64,000 bases of DNA from Streptomyces violaceusniger (GCA_005405945.1 BJHW01000001.1:6882001-6946000); one strand, 5' to 3'; numbered from the stretch's first letter, positions 34,606 to 43,942 are shown. The notes: generated by a model from the letters alone, not told the origin. A program made the numbers and translations.

Positions 34606-35814
34606 GTGAGCAGCAGTGGCCTCATCTACGCAGTCATCGTCGGGGCCTGGGCCGCCTATTTGGTGCCGATGTGGCTTCGTAGGCAGGACGAGCTCAATGA
34701 GGCCCGTCCGACGGAACGCTTCAGCACCGCCATCCGGCTGCTGTCCGGACGGGCGGGCATGGAGCGCCGTTACGCCAAGAGCCGTGCGGACCTCGAGCGC
34801 CCCGGGGACCTGGCGGACGACCCCGCCGAACGCGCCGCCGACGGCGCGGACGCACCTGCCATGGGTGGTGCCCCCGCCGAGCCGGGGCGCTACGCGGCCG
34901 ACCCGGAAGCGGTGACCGACGCGGTCGACGTCCGGGCCTTCGCCGAGCCCGTAACCCTGCGTGCCCCCGCCCCCACGGGCGCCGACGCCCCCGCCGAGGG
35001 CGCGTCGGCACCGGCGGCCGGGAGCGCGAGTGGCGCGCGGGGCGCGGGCGCCGGGGGCGCGAGCGGTGCGCGCGGCGCGGGCGGCGGTGGCTGGAGCGCG
35101 CTGGACCGCGGGCGGCGCGCGCGAGTGCTCGCGCGCCGCCGCCGCACCACCGTGATCCTCTTCGTCGTCTTCACCCTCGGCGCGATCGTCGCGGCCGTCG
35201 GCGGCCTCGCCTTCCTGTGGGCCCCGGGCATCCCGGCCATACTGCTCAGCGCCTATATCGCCTACCTCCGCGCCCAGGAGCGCCGCCGCTTCGCCTTCAC
35301 CATGGATCAGCGCCACGCCGAGCAGGCCGCGCAGCGGCTGCGCGAGCGCCGTCCGCGGGCCCATCCGCCCGCCGAGGGTCCGTCCGCCGAGGACTGCCCC
35401 GCCGACCCTCCCGCACCCTCAGAGGCCGAGCCCGCCCCCGCAAAGGCGCCCTCGCCGCACGCGGCCGGGCGCCGCGCGCTGGTGGAGCAGACCGATCACG
35501 CCGAGTGGGTGGACCAGGAGCGTGAGCGCGAGCGGGGCCCGGCCGCCGGGGAGGGCTGGGAGCCGGTGCCCGTCCCGCTGCCCACCTACGTCACCGCCCC
35601 GGTCGCCCCGCGCGCCACCGGCAGCGTCGACCTGGCCGCCCCCGACGCCTGGAGCTCCGCCCGCTCCAGCACCGTCGACCCCGCCTCCGCCCACGACCCC
35701 GCCCCGGCCCCGGACCCGGTCGCCGCCCCACCCCGCGGCACCCGCGACCGCGGCCGCACCCCCCTCTTCGACCAGTACGCCGACGAGGACCGGCCGCGTG
35801 CTGCCAACGAGTGA
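34606..35814 (+). CDS. sepX: Divisome membrane protein SepX/GlpR
   Basis: Actinobacteria-specific membrane protein of about 402 aa from GTG 34606. The conserved N-terminus GLIYAVIVGAWAAYLVPMW is the first helix, followed by LRRQDELNEARPTERFSTAI and GRAGMERRYAK. A disordered Ala/Gly/Pro linker leads to two closely spaced membrane helices (TVILFVVFTLGAIVAAVGGL, GIPAILLSAYIAYLRAQ) and a long acidic, Pro-rich tail ending TPLFDQYADED. SepX is needed for cross-walls and sporulation septa in S. venezuelae; its Corynebacterium homologue GlpR is the receptor for Glp. Position at the end of the galU-glp operon fits. A GACAC WhiA-like motif at 34551 is weak evidence only. Confidence 0.85.
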   Translation: MSSSGLIYAVIVGAWAAYLVPMWLRRQDELNEARPTERFSTAIRLLSGRAGMERRYAKSRADLERPGDLADDPAERAADGADAPAMGGAPAEPGRYAADPEAVTDAVDVRAFAEPVTLRAPAPTGADAPAEGASAPAAGSASGARGAGAGGASGARGAGGGGWSALDRGRRARVLARRRRTTVILFVVFTLGAIVAAVGGLAFLWAPGIPAILLSAYIAYLRAQERRRFAFTMDQRHAEQAAQRLRERRPRAHPPAEGPSAEDCPADPPAPSEAEPAPAKAPSPHAAGRRALVEQTDHAEWVDQERERERGPAAGEGWEPVPVPLPTYVTAPVAPRATGSVDLAAPDAWSSARSSTVDPASAHDPAPAPDPVAAPPRGTRDRGRTPLFDQYADEDRPRAANE

Positions 35815-35889
35815 CGGCCCCTTCACTGACCAGCGGGGAACGGATTACCAAGCACCCCGGAGGGGATGCTAGAGTTTCACTCGTTGCAA

Positions 35890-35963
35890 GGGCCTGTGGC
35901 GCAGACTGGTAGCGCACCTCGTTCGCATCGAGGGGGTCAGGGGTTCAAATCCCCTCAGGTCCA
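35890..35963 (+). tRNA. tRNA-Ala (anticodon CGC)
   Basis: Cloverleaf: acceptor GGGCCTG/CAGGTCC with one G-T pair, D arm GCGC...GCGC, anticodon stem CCTCG/CGAGG with loop TTCGCAT (anticodon CGC), T arm GGGG TTCAAAT CCCC. No CCA is encoded after the discriminator A. Anticodon CGC reads GCG alanine codons, abundant in this genome. An efficient terminator follows. Confidence 0.95.
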
Positions 35964-36004
35964 CCGCAGCGACTGTTCTTGAGTTCGCTTGGGAATGGTT
36001 CACG

Positions 36005-36039
36005 AGATCCCGTCCGATCTGATTGATCGGGCGGGATCT
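36005..36039 (+). terminator. tRNA-Ala terminator
   Basis: AGATCCCGTCCGATC and GATCGGGCGGGATCT form a 15-bp stem with a 5-nt loop, followed by TGTGTTTT. It is a rare Streptomyces terminator with a real T-tract. Confidence 0.85.
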
Positions 36040-36199
36040 TGTGTTTTCGGAGCTTGTTCGAGGCGGGGTCCGAACGTGGGCGGGTGCCGGGGCGGAAGCT
36101 CGGCCGACGTTGGTGTGGGGTTCGGGGGTGGTTTCGGTGCAGAAGACGCGCTGGGGCTGCTCCTGGGCGTGCGAGGGCCGGCGTTGTGGTGCCGGGGTG

Positions 36200-36912
36200 T
36201 CAGGTGTGTGCGACGGCTGTGGTTGGGGCGGGTGGCGGAAGTCCGGTCGTACCGGTGGGTGGCGTGAAGCTGCCCGGATCAGTGACCTTCTCGGCTTCGT
36301 GAGGGACGACGGGCTCGGTGGTCGTGTTCTGCCGGGTGAACAGGATGTGCAGGTTGATGCTGCAGACCATCAGGGCCATGAGGATGGTCTCGGCGACGCG
36401 GCCGTGTGGGAGGCGACTTTTGGGGTCGGTGATGTTGATTCCGTGGCCCTTGGCTCTGGCGTTGAGGCCCTCGATGTTCGCGCGGCCGGGTCGGTAGGCG
36501 TCCTGCCAGGCGGGGTGGAGGTAGTGCCGGTCCTGGCGGAATTTGTCGATCTTGCCGAGGTCGCCTGGGCGGACGGTGATGGTGGGCTTCTGGCAGATCC
36601 TTGGCAGTTCGTTCTTGGGCAGGGGCCGCAGACGTTCTGCCTGAGGGATGGGGACGGTGGGTTTGGCCGCGGTGTGTGCGGCGGTGGCCCTTCGGCTGGT
36701 GAGGTCCACCACCGTGGGCCGCGGTGGGGGAATGTGGTGGGCTTGGCTGAAGCGGGGCAGACCACCGATGGCGAGGGGCCTGCGGCTGGGCATTGCAGCC
36801 GGATCATGCCCTGTGCGTCTGCGGACTGCTTGAGGCGGAGGAAGTACGGCTCGCGGGCGGCGATGAGCTTCGTGAGCTGCTGGTCGTCGTCGGGCAACGG
36901 CTTCTTCTTCAT
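36200..36912 (-). pseudogene. Transposase C-terminal remnant
   Basis: About 237 codons after adding one C to the CCCC run at 36753-36756. The parts are KLIAAREPYFLRLKQSADAQ, RLQCPAAGPSPSVVCP and, after the shift, RFSQAHH, then DRHYLHPAWQDAYRPGRANI, EGLNARAKGHGINI and HGRVAETILMALMVCSINLH. It resembles the C-terminal half of a family of actinobacterial DDE transposase-like proteins. The N-terminal catalytic region is missing upstream of 36912, where an in-frame stop precedes the ATG. No terminal inverted repeats are visible. It is most likely a decayed mobile element next to the tRNA. Confidence 0.6.
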
Positions 36913-37230
36913 CTCACCGCTTGAAAAGTGGCGTCATCGCCAGCCCTTGCCTCCCGCCCAGATGTGCGGGCACTGACGCGAGGATCGCCAGAGCCTCGGC
37001 CTCACCGTAGAAGAGACCTGCACAAGATCGCAGAAGGTGATCGCCAATGCTCCCAAACGACAACTACCGCCCGGCCACTGTCTGTTAGGTAGCCCGACCG
37101 GGCTCCCAGGGATCGACGGCAGTGATGCAGCTGTTACGCTCAGTTGATAGCCTGCCCCGGATCCGATCAACGTCGCAGGGGGACGGCATGAACGGTGCCC
37201 CTCCCGGTCTTGTAGGGAGGGCAGTACACC
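36913..37230. other. Spacer between transposase remnant and lipoprotein
   Basis: About 320 bp with no supportable gene. The 3' part (TGTAGGGAGGGCAGTACACC before 37231) supplies an AGGGAGG ribosome-binding site for the lipoprotein. Confidence 0.5.
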
Positions 37231-38545
37231 TTGAGGTCCGTGAAGGTCGCGTCCGCTGTTCTGCTGGCTTGTGCTCTCACAGCGTGCAGCAGCGGCTCCG
37301 GCGAGGAGGCGAAGAACTCCCAGCACGGCACTGGCGATGACCAGCCGGGCAAGAAAGTCGTACGGATCAATGTGCCCTCGGCGTACGACAACTCCAGAGG
37401 CTGGCAGGAACCAGTCGCCGCTGGTGGCCTGGACGGCACAGTGCCGCTGGCCACCGCCCCCGCAGCGGCCTAGTGACCTACCTCGACAGCACTGGCACGG
37501 GATACGTACTCAAGGCCAGGGATGCGAAAACCGGCAAGCTCCGCTGGCGCAGCAGGCCGTGGACACCACCGGTGCCGGAGGAAAGTGATACGGAGACCGG
37601 GGAGGCCGAGCCGCCGAAACTCGCCGTGATCACCAGTGAAGGTGCTGAGTACGTGGTGGCCTACGCCTACGGGGAGAAACAGAAGGACGAGCTGAGCCCC
37701 AAGCGCGAGGTCGTCGAGGTCGTCTCCTACCGCGCCAATGCCTCGGGCCAGAACGTAGCCCCGCTGAAGACCGCCGATGTCCCGGTGGCAGGGGAGCCGG
37801 AACACATCAACGCCGACGGATCTGGCGTAGTGGTCGATGAGACCACCACCGTTGAAACCGTCAACATCGTCACCGGACGGATCAGAACCTACGAGTCATG
37901 CGATCTGTGTGAAGACGAGGGCGACGCCTTCGCGACCGTTGACCAGGGCATAGTCACCAGCTCTCCTGCCAGCGGCTACCAAGTCCTCGGCGCGTGGAAG
38001 GGGGCTGACACCGTCCCGGCCCAGTACTGGGACTGGAACGCCAACGCGATCGCTGTCACCGAGAACCACGTCATCGGCACCTGGCAGAACCTCAACGACG
38101 ATGACGACTCACGATGGGTCCTCCACGATGCCCGCTCGGGCAAAGTGCTCGTCACCATGCAGTGCTATCCCCCGAAGGCACGGGGAACGCCAACCCCAAG
38201 CTCTACACCCCATCCGTCTCCGCAAGCGGCCGTTACCTCGTCGCCGGCACGGGCGCATTCGATCTCAAACGCAAGAAGGGGTACTGCTTCGAGGGCACAG
38301 ACGAGCGCAATCCCATCGAGCTGACCACAGTCGATGACAACGGCATCGCCTACGGGGCATCCGTCCCCGCGGACCCCAGCGACCCGAGCCCCCAAGTGCA
38401 GGTGCCACTGAGCACGGGGACACCCAAGACTGTCGCTTCCGGTGCCATCATCCCAGCCGCAGATGCCGCGGGGTACGGCTTTTTCACCGCTCCGACAGGC
38501 AGCGGGAAACTCGCCCTCGGGCTCATCGCCTACCCCCACCGCTGA
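37231..38545 (+). CDS. PQQ-like beta-propeller lipoprotein, frameshifted twice
   Basis: Secreted lipoprotein of about 438 aa after repair. It starts at TTG 37231 behind AGGGAGG. The signal VKVASAVLLACALTAC ends in lipobox LTAC with SSGSGEE after the lipidated Cys. The rest has propeller blades with motifs such as YVLKARDAKTGKLRWR, VEVVSYRANASGQ and VLHDARSGKVLV, as in BamB/PQQ-like repeats. Missing bases in the CCCCC runs at 37457-37461 and 38169-38173 break it; adding them gives ATAPRSGLVTYLDS and CYPPEGTGNANPKL. A terminator lies 135 bp downstream. It lies in the accessory stretch beside tRNA-Ala. Role unknown. Confidence 0.7.
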
Positions 38546-38678
38546 ACTTCACGTCTCTCCGCTCGTTCACAGCACCCCCATCCGACACGGGAAACGATCA
38601 ACCAGCCTTCGGGAAGTGATCTCTGAGAGCCTCATTCGATGCTGGTCAGGGCCACTCGTGAACACCCCACCGCAGCTC

Positions 38679-38713
38679 AAGGCCTCCGCCGGGGAAACCT
38701 GGCGGGGGCTTTT
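38679..38713 (+). terminator. Terminator hairpin after the lipoprotein
   Basis: AAGGCCTCCGCC and GGCGGGGGCTT pair with one wobble around a 10-nt loop, followed by TTTT. It is between the lipoprotein gene and the convergent MerR gene. Confidence 0.65.
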
Positions 38714-38790
38714 GGCGCCGTACAGCAGCGAAGTACCGCGGCTACTTCCGATCGTGCTCACCCAGGTGCTCGCCGATCCTCCGTGGCGCC

Positions 38791-39234
38791 TTACGGCGTG
38801 CGTGCTTCGTCGGCCGAAGCGGATGGCGCGTGACATTGACGGGCGGCGCCGCTGCCTTGGTCGACAAGGTCCTCGTACACCCCGACCTTGAACCTGATCA
38901 GGTCCAGGGACTCGGAGAGCCTGCCGATCTGGGCGGTGACGTGCTCGTGGTGCTCGCGCATGAGCGTGAGCCGTTCTTCCTCGTTGCCGGCGCCTTCTCT
39001 GACGAGGTCGGCGTATCGGCGGAGCGCGGGCAGGGGCATGCCTGAGGCGCGGAGAATGATGCAGACGGTCAGCCAGTCCACGTCATCCTCGCTGTAGACG
39101 CGGCGCCCGCCAGGTCCGCGTCGCACGGCGTTGACGAAGAGACCCTCGCGCTCGTAGAAGCGCAGCGCGTGAACGCTCAAACCGGTGCGTTCGGCGACTT
39201 GTCCGATGCTCAGACTTGTCGTGATCTCAGCCAT
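38791..39234 (-). CDS. MerR-family regulator
   Basis: A 147-residue regulator. The N-terminal winged helix has the family signature SIGQVAERTGLSVHALRFYE-R-EGL, then VYSEDDVDWLTVCIILRASG and a coiled-coil dimerisation helix. A single Cys near the C-terminus (RQCHAPS) does not make a metal site. It diverges from an aldo-keto reductase gene, and the intergenic promoter has the long spacer typical of MerR-controlled promoters. I infer that it activates the reductase in response to an unknown, perhaps electrophilic, signal. Confidence 0.85.
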   Translation of the reverse strand: MAEITTSLSIGQVAERTGLSVHALRFYEREGLFVNAVRRGPGGRRVYSEDDVDWLTVCIILRASGMPLPALRRYADLVREGAGNEEERLTLMREHHEHVTAQIGRLSESLDLIRFKVGVYEDLVDQGSGAARQCHAPSASADEARTP

Positions 39235-39253
39235 GCCGGTCAGGGTAATGGGG

Positions 39254-39285
39254 TTGATCTAGAGCCGGGTCTAGTTCCTAGCGTG
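39254..39285 (+). promoter_or_regulatory. MerR-type promoter/operator
   Basis: A TTGATC -35-like hexamer at 39254-39259 overlaps the inverted repeat CTAGA-N6-TCTAG (39259-39274), with TAGCGT about 19 bp downstream. Long spacing with a palindrome between the hexamers is the hallmark of MerR-activated promoters. It drives the aldo-keto reductase and may autoregulate the MerR gene. Confidence 0.6.
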
Positions 39286-39348
39286 CCTCGTGCGATCGAC
39301 GCTTCTGTCGCTCCGCGTTATCGGTTGAACGAGTAAGGGACCATCACC

Positions 39349-40397
39349 ATGCGCTATCGCACCCTCGGCAGAACCGGTATCGAGGTCAGTGTCCACTGCC
39401 TCGGGACCATGATGTTCCAGGATGGCTGCAACTCCGACCACGACGATTGTGTCCGCATCATCCACGCCGCCCTCGACCAAGGGATCAACTTCGTCGACAC
39501 CGCCGACATGTATGGACAGGGCGAGTCCGAGGAGATTGTGGGGAAGGCACTGCGGGGGCGCCGTGACGACGTCGTCCTCGCCACCAAGGTCCACTTTCAG
39601 ATGGGCGAGGGCCGCAACCGCAGTGGCAACTCGCGGCGTTGGATCCTCAGGGCGGTCGAGGACAGCCTCAGGCGCCTGAACACTGACTGGATCGACCTCT
39701 ACCAGGTCCACCTCCCCGACCACTCCACGGACATCGAGGAGACGCTCTCGGCGCTCAGCGACCTCGTGCGCCAGGGGAAGATCCGCGCCTTCGGCTGCTC
39801 GAACTTTCCGGCCGAGGAGATCGTCGAGGCACACCACGTCTCCGAGCGGCGCAACCTCGGACGCTTCCGCACCGCCCAGCCGCCCTACTCGATTCTCGCC
39901 CGCGGGATCGAGGCCTCGCTCCTGCCCGTCTGTGAGCGCTACGGCATGGGGTACTGGTCTGGAGCCCCCTCGCCTTCGGATTCCTCACCGGCAAGCACCG
40001 CAAGGACCAGCCCATCGACCTGGCAGCCGGCCGTGCCGCGCTCCGCCCGGCGTTCTTCGATCCCGCGATCGCCGAAAACGCCGCCAAGCTCGACGCCGTC
40101 GAACAGCTCATCGAGCTCGCGACAAGCATGGGCTGCACCCTCCCGCAGCTCGCCGTGGCCTTCACCGTGGCCCATCCCGCCGTCACCTCGGCGATCATCG
40201 GACCGCGGACCATGCGGCAGCTGGAGGATCTGCTCAAGGGCGCCGCGCTCACCCTGGATGACGCGACCCTCGACCGGATCGACGAGATCGTGCCGCCTGG
40301 GGTGAACCGGTACAACCCCAGCACCTCCTTCCCGGCCCGATCACTGACCGACACCGCCTTGCGGCGCCGCCCGCTCGCCGAACGCGCCGCGGCCTGA
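39349..40397 (+). CDS. Aldo-keto reductase, frameshifted
   Basis: NADPH-dependent reductase of about 349 aa after repair. Motifs are LGRTGIEVSVHCLGTMMF, then FVDTADMYGQGESEEIVGKA with the catalytic Asp and Tyr, and VVLATKVHFQMG with Lys. DWIDLYQVHLPD provides His, and FGCSNFPAEEI follows. The frame breaks at RYGMG. One G added to the GGGG run at 39948-39951 gives GVLVWSPLAFGFLTGKH and continues through IIGPRTMRQLEDLL, the cofactor-binding end, to ERAAA. It is of the YajO/Tas-like AKR type. Divergent from and probably activated by the MerR gene. Substrate unknown. Confidence 0.82.
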
Positions 40398-40447
40398 GCC
40401 CGACCACGGCTCAAAGCCCCGCCGGGGACCTTGAGTTCTCGTGAGGA

Positions 40448-40945
40448 TCAGGCGGAGCGATTTTCCGCGCTGACCATCCAGGCGTGTTTCTCCAGGGATT
40501 CGATGACCGCGTGCAGCAGGTCGGCCGTGGAGGGGTCCTCGCTGTCGACCTGGTCGTGGAGGGTGCGCAGGGTGTCGACGGTGGCGCGCAGACGGGCGGT
40601 GATGAGGTCGACGACGGCGGTCACACTCACCTCGCCCGCCGGGAACGCGGGGAGTGTGGTGGTCGCCGCCACGGTCTCGGAGCGGCCGTCCGGGATGGCG
40701 GCCAGGGCGCGCATGCGTTCGGCGATGGTGTCGGCCGACTCGCGGGCGTCGTCCACGATCTGATCGAGTTGAAGGTGCAGGTCCCGGAAGTTGTGGCCGA
40801 CCACGTTCCAGTGGGCCTGCTTGCCCTGGAGATGCAGTTCGACGAGGTCCACCACGATCCGCTGCAACGCTTGGGCGAGCTGTGGTGAGGCGGTGAATCC
40901 GGCGACCTCGCTCTCCGAACGTCGGGAACCCCCAGAAGAGGCCAT
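40448..40945 (-). CDS. Dps-family ferritin-like DNA-binding protein
   Basis: A 165-residue four-helix mini-ferritin. The ferroxidase motif is KQAHWNVVGHNFRDLHLQLDQIVD, with the His, Asp and Glu ligands shared between subunits, then SADTIAERMRALA. The N-terminus (ASSGGSRRSESEV) is short and only moderately basic, so DNA binding may be weak. Dps proteins store iron and protect DNA from peroxide. A partial hairpin (40411-40434) separates it from the convergent reductase. No OxyR or HspR-type motif was recognised upstream. Confidence 0.9.
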   Translation of the reverse strand: MASSGGSRRSESEVAGFTASPQLAQALQRIVVDLVELHLQGKQAHWNVVGHNFRDLHLQLDQIVDDARESADTIAERMRALAAIPDGRSETVAATTTLPAFPAGEVSVTAVVDLITARLRATVDTLRTLHDQVDSEDPSTADLLHAVIESLEKHAWMVSAENRSA

Positions 40946-41297
40946 GGCGTGTCTCCTTCGAAAGCGCCGCAGAGCAGACCCCTGGCACAGGAGGCCCGTG
41001 TCCGTATGCGATCAAGCCTTGAGGAGGTCTCCGCGCGCCGCCACCGCGCTTGATCCGCTCGGGTGGACATCCGGTCGGGAGGCGCGGGGGAGGGCGCGAT
41101 GTCATGGAATCGTGCTCACCGCGTTCGTGTTTGGTGCGGGCCTGGGGACAGGTGATGGCGCAGGCCAGGGGCGCGGGCATAGTAGGTGCCCGGTCCTTTG
41201 GCTCCATGGCGTGAAAGCGCCGTAGGGCAGAGGGCTGCATACCGCAGCACACCACAGCACAGCGCAACAACTGCACCACAACAGGGGATAAGGCTCC
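40946..41297. other. Divergent intergenic region between dps and the protease
   Basis: About 350 bp. An A/C-rich repeat (ACCGCAGCACACCACAGCACAGCGCAACAACTG pattern, about 41239-41275) precedes the protease. I see no gene and no recognised operator. Confidence 0.5.
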
Positions 41298-42464
41298 ATG
41301 CCACTCATACGCCGTTCCACCGTGGCGGCCGCGGCCATGACCGCGCTGCTGGTGGTCTCCGCTTCGGCCTGCGGGCCCGGTGACGACGAGGCGGCTTCCT
41401 CGTCGAACTCCTCGGCCGCGTCCACCGGACAGCAGGCCAAGGACGGGATCCAGCTGCCCGATGGCGTCCCGACGAGTCTGGACGACCTGAAGAAGTGGAA
41501 GGAGGGCGGCTGGAAGGACTGGGACAAGTGGGCCCGCAAGGCATCGGAATTCGCCAACCCGATCATCAAGAACTTCTGGCAGCCGTCCAGGATGGCCAAG
41601 GCGAAGGACTCGTCGCACACCGTCTCCACGCAGAGCGCCGGCCAGGACCAGGCGGCCACCGACCCCGAGCCGCCCGCCGTGCCGGCCAAGCAGGTCTCGC
41701 GGCCGTACCACCAGAACATGGCGCCGGTCGGGAAGGTGTTCTTCGACAGCCCCGAGGGGCCGATGGTGTGCTCCGGGACGGTCATCGACGACCCGGCCCA
41801 TCCGGGGAAGTCCAACCTGGTGTGGACCGCGGGCCACTGTGTGCACTCCGGCAAGCAGGGCGGCTGGATGCGCAACATCGTGTTCGTGCCCTCGTACAAC
41901 GACAACGGACTGCCGGCCGAGCAGACCCAGACGGCGGCGCAGAACGAGGTCAGCCCCTACGGCGTGTGGTGGGCGGACTGGTCGCAGACCTCGTCCGAGT
42001 GGATCGCGAACGGCGGTAAGACCGGCGGGGTGGGCTCGGCGTACGACTTCGCGGTGCTGCATCTGAAGCCCGAGAACGGCGGCGGCAAGTCGCTGCAGGA
42101 GACGGTCGGGGCCTCGGTGCCGGTGTGGTTCGGGGCGCCGTCGGCGGACCGGGTGAGCTCGATCGGCGCGTACGGCTATCCGCAGGCCCCGCCGTACGAC
42201 GGGGCGAAGATGTTCAACTGCACCAGCAGGCCGGGCCGGCTGTCGTTCTCGCCCACCTCGCCGACGATGTACCGGATCGGCTGCTCGATGACCGGCGGTA
42301 CCTCGGGCGGTGGCTGGTTCGTCAACCACGGCGGTAAGACGGTGCTGGTGTCCAACAGTTCGATCGGCTCGTACGGGCACACCTGGCTCGCCGGGCCGCA
42401 TCTGGGGGCCGAGGCCAAGGGCGTGTTCGAGGCCATCAGCAAGAAGTTCGCCGGTCGGGGCTGA
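41298..42464 (+). CDS. Secreted trypsin-like serine protease lipoprotein
   Basis: A 388-residue chymotrypsin-fold protein. The signal ends in lipobox SASAC with Cys25 as lipidation site, then a Ser/Asp-rich linker. A Trp/Lys-rich helix (WKEGGWKDWDKWARKAS) follows. The catalytic triad is His180 in TAGHC, Asp250 in YDFAVLHL and Ser336 in GGTSGGGW. Paired Cys in VCSGTV/GHC and NCTS/GCS fit two disulfides. It resembles streptomycete V8/trypsin-like peptidases. A terminator follows. Substrate unknown. Confidence 0.88.
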   Translation: MPLIRRSTVAAAAMTALLVVSASACGPGDDEAASSSNSSAASTGQQAKDGIQLPDGVPTSLDDLKKWKEGGWKDWDKWARKASEFANPIIKNFWQPSRMAKAKDSSHTVSTQSAGQDQAATDPEPPAVPAKQVSRPYHQNMAPVGKVFFDSPEGPMVCSGTVIDDPAHPGKSNLVWTAGHCVHSGKQGGWMRNIVFVPSYNDNGLPAEQTQTAAQNEVSPYGVWWADWSQTSSEWIANGGKTGGVGSAYDFAVLHLKPENGGGKSLQETVGASVPVWFGAPSADRVSSIGAYGYPQAPPYDGAKMFNCTSRPGRLSFSPTSPTMYRIGCSMTGGTSGGGWFVNHGGKTVLVSNSSIGSYGHTWLAGPHLGAEAKGVFEAISKKFAGRG

Positions 42465-42482
42465 CCGGCTCGCAGAGGTGGA

Positions 42483-42513
42483 AGGGGCCCGCTCCGCATG
42501 GGGAGCGGGCCCC
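42483..42513. terminator. Bidirectional terminator between protease and GNAT genes
   Basis: AGGGGCCCGCTCC and GGAGCGGGCCCCT form 13-bp arms around a short loop, between convergent genes. Confidence 0.85.
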
Positions 42514-42529
42514 TCGTCATGGCCTTACG

Positions 42530-42612
42530 GATGGCCTTACGGGCGCCCCGTAAGGCCCGTAAGGCCCGTCGCGTCCGTCGCGTCCGCCGCGCCCGTGGCG
42601 TCCGTAAGGAGC
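42530..42612. repeat. 9-bp tandem repeats at the end of the GNAT gene
   Basis: Successive CCCGTAAGG and CGTCGCGTC units, and a doubled ATGGCCTTACGG just before, encode the C-terminal DATGAADATDATGLTGLTG of the acetyltransferase. The repeat lies outside the fold. Confidence 0.7.
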
Positions 42613-43075
42613 TTGGCGTAGCAGCGGCTGGTCTCCTCGAAGCGGTAGAGCCCGAACTTGGTCACCGGGGTGTAGCCGGACGAGGTGTACAGCGCGATGG
42701 CCTCCGGCTGCTCGGTGCCGGTCTCCAGGACCATCCGCACCCGCCCCGCCTCCCGCGCGCTGTCCTCCAGCGCCGCGAGGATCCGCCGGGCCAGCCCCGA
42801 CCGCGCGCCGCGCGCACCACGAACATCCGCTTGATCTCGGCGTCCCCGTCCTCGTAGCCCTCCTCGCTCCGCTCCTGGCTGCGCCAGCCGCCGCTCGCGA
42901 CCGGGGTGCCGTCCGTGTCGTAGGCGATGAGGTAGAGGCCGCGCGGCGGCTCGAAGTGGGCCGCGTCCATATGCGTCAGATCGCCCTCGCCGTAGCGCTC
43001 GGCGTACTCCACCTGCACTTCCTCGTCGAGTTTGCGGGCGTCAGGGTGATCGTAGCGAATGACTCGAACGTCCAT
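42537..43075 (-). CDS. GNAT-family acetyltransferase, frameshifted
   Basis: About 179 aa after repair. The start VRVIRYDHPDARKLDEEVQV and LYLIAYDTDGTPVASGGWRS are typical of small GNAT enzymes. EIKRMFVVRAARGRG is the acetyl-CoA loop. The frame breaks there; one G added to the run at 42795-42798 (minus-strand GGGG) gives LARRILAALEDSAREAGRV, then METGTEQPEAIALY-like sequence and YTPVTKFGLY. The tail is a low-complexity repeat. It diverges from the exonuclease gene. Substrate unknown. Confidence 0.78.
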
Positions 43076-43138
43076 GCGACGGATCGTACTTCCAGGCAGG
43101 GGGAGGGGCCGTTGATTTTGTCGCGTATCGTGCCGGGC

Positions 43139-43942
43139 GTGCTCACCGTGACGACCGTGAATGTGAACGGGCTGCGCGCCGCCGCCAAGAAGGGCTTCGT
43201 CTCCTGGCTGGACGGTACCGCGGCCGATGTGGTGTGCCTCCAGGAGGTGCGCGCCGAGCCCAAGGAGCTGCCCGAGGCGGTCCGCGAACCCGACGGCTGG
43301 CATGTGGTGCACGCCCCCGCGGCGGCCAAGGGCCGGGCCGGGGTGTCGGTGTACGCCCGGCGCGAGCTGGAGGGCGTCCGGGTCGGCTTCGGGTCGTCCG
43401 AGTTCGACGGCAGCGGCCGCTATGTGGAGGTCGATCTGCCCGGCGTGACCGTCGGCAGCCTGTACCTCCCCTCGGGTGAGGTCGGCACGGACCGCCAGGA
43501 CGAGAAGGAGCGCTTCATGGCGGAGTTCCTTCCGTATCTGAAGGAGCTGCGCGAGCGGGCGGCGGCCGGCGGGCGCGAGGCGTTGGTGTGCGGCGACTGG
43601 AACATCGCCCACCAGGAGGCCGACCTCAAGAACTGGAAGGCCAACCAGAAGAAGTCCGGATTCCTGCCCGAGGAGCGCGCCTGGCTGACCAGCGTCTTCG
43701 AGGAGGCGGCGTACGTGGACGTGGTGCGCGCCCTGCACCCGGACGTCGCGGGTCCGTACTCGTGGTGGTCCTACCGCGGCCGGGCCTTCGACAACGACGC
43801 GGGCTGGCGCATCGACTACCAGATCGCCACCCCGGGGCTCGCCGGGCGCGCGGTCAAGGCGGTCGTGGAGCGGGCGGCCGCCTACGACCAGCGGTGGAGT
43901 GACCACGCCCCGGTGACGGTGGCCTACGGCCCGGCTCACTGA
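43139..43942 (+). CDS. xth: Exodeoxyribonuclease III
   Basis: AP endonuclease/exonuclease III family protein of 267 aa for base-excision repair. Motifs are LTVTTVNVNGLRAAAKKGFV with the metal-binding Asn, then VVCLQEVRAEP with catalytic Glu, and VGSLYLPSGE. The catalytic core VCGDWNIAHQEADLKN and the C-terminal WRIDYQIATP and WSDHAPVTV with the catalytic Asp-His are all present. GTG 43139 is chosen because relatives start MLTVT; TTG 43118, better spaced from a GGGGAGG ribosome-binding site, is an alternative. Confidence 0.92.
   Translation: MLTVTTVNVNGLRAAAKKGFVSWLDGTAADVVCLQEVRAEPKELPEAVREPDGWHVVHAPAAAKGRAGVSVYARRELEGVRVGFGSSEFDGSGRYVEVDLPGVTVGSLYLPSGEVGTDRQDEKERFMAEFLPYLKELRERAAAGGREALVCGDWNIAHQEADLKNWKANQKKSGFLPEERAWLTSVFEEAAYVDVVRALHPDVAGPYSWWSYRGRAFDNDAGWRIDYQIATPGLAGRAVKAVVERAAAYDQRWSDHAPVTVAYGPAH

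Noticed and set aside
35930..39340. An attR copy of the tRNA-Ala 3' end
   Set aside because: I searched by eye for the TTCAAATCCCCTCAGGTCC block downstream and did not find it.
40341..42401. A 686-codon minus-strand frame across dps and the serine protease
   Set aside because: Overlaps two well-supported genes and has no recognisable domain.
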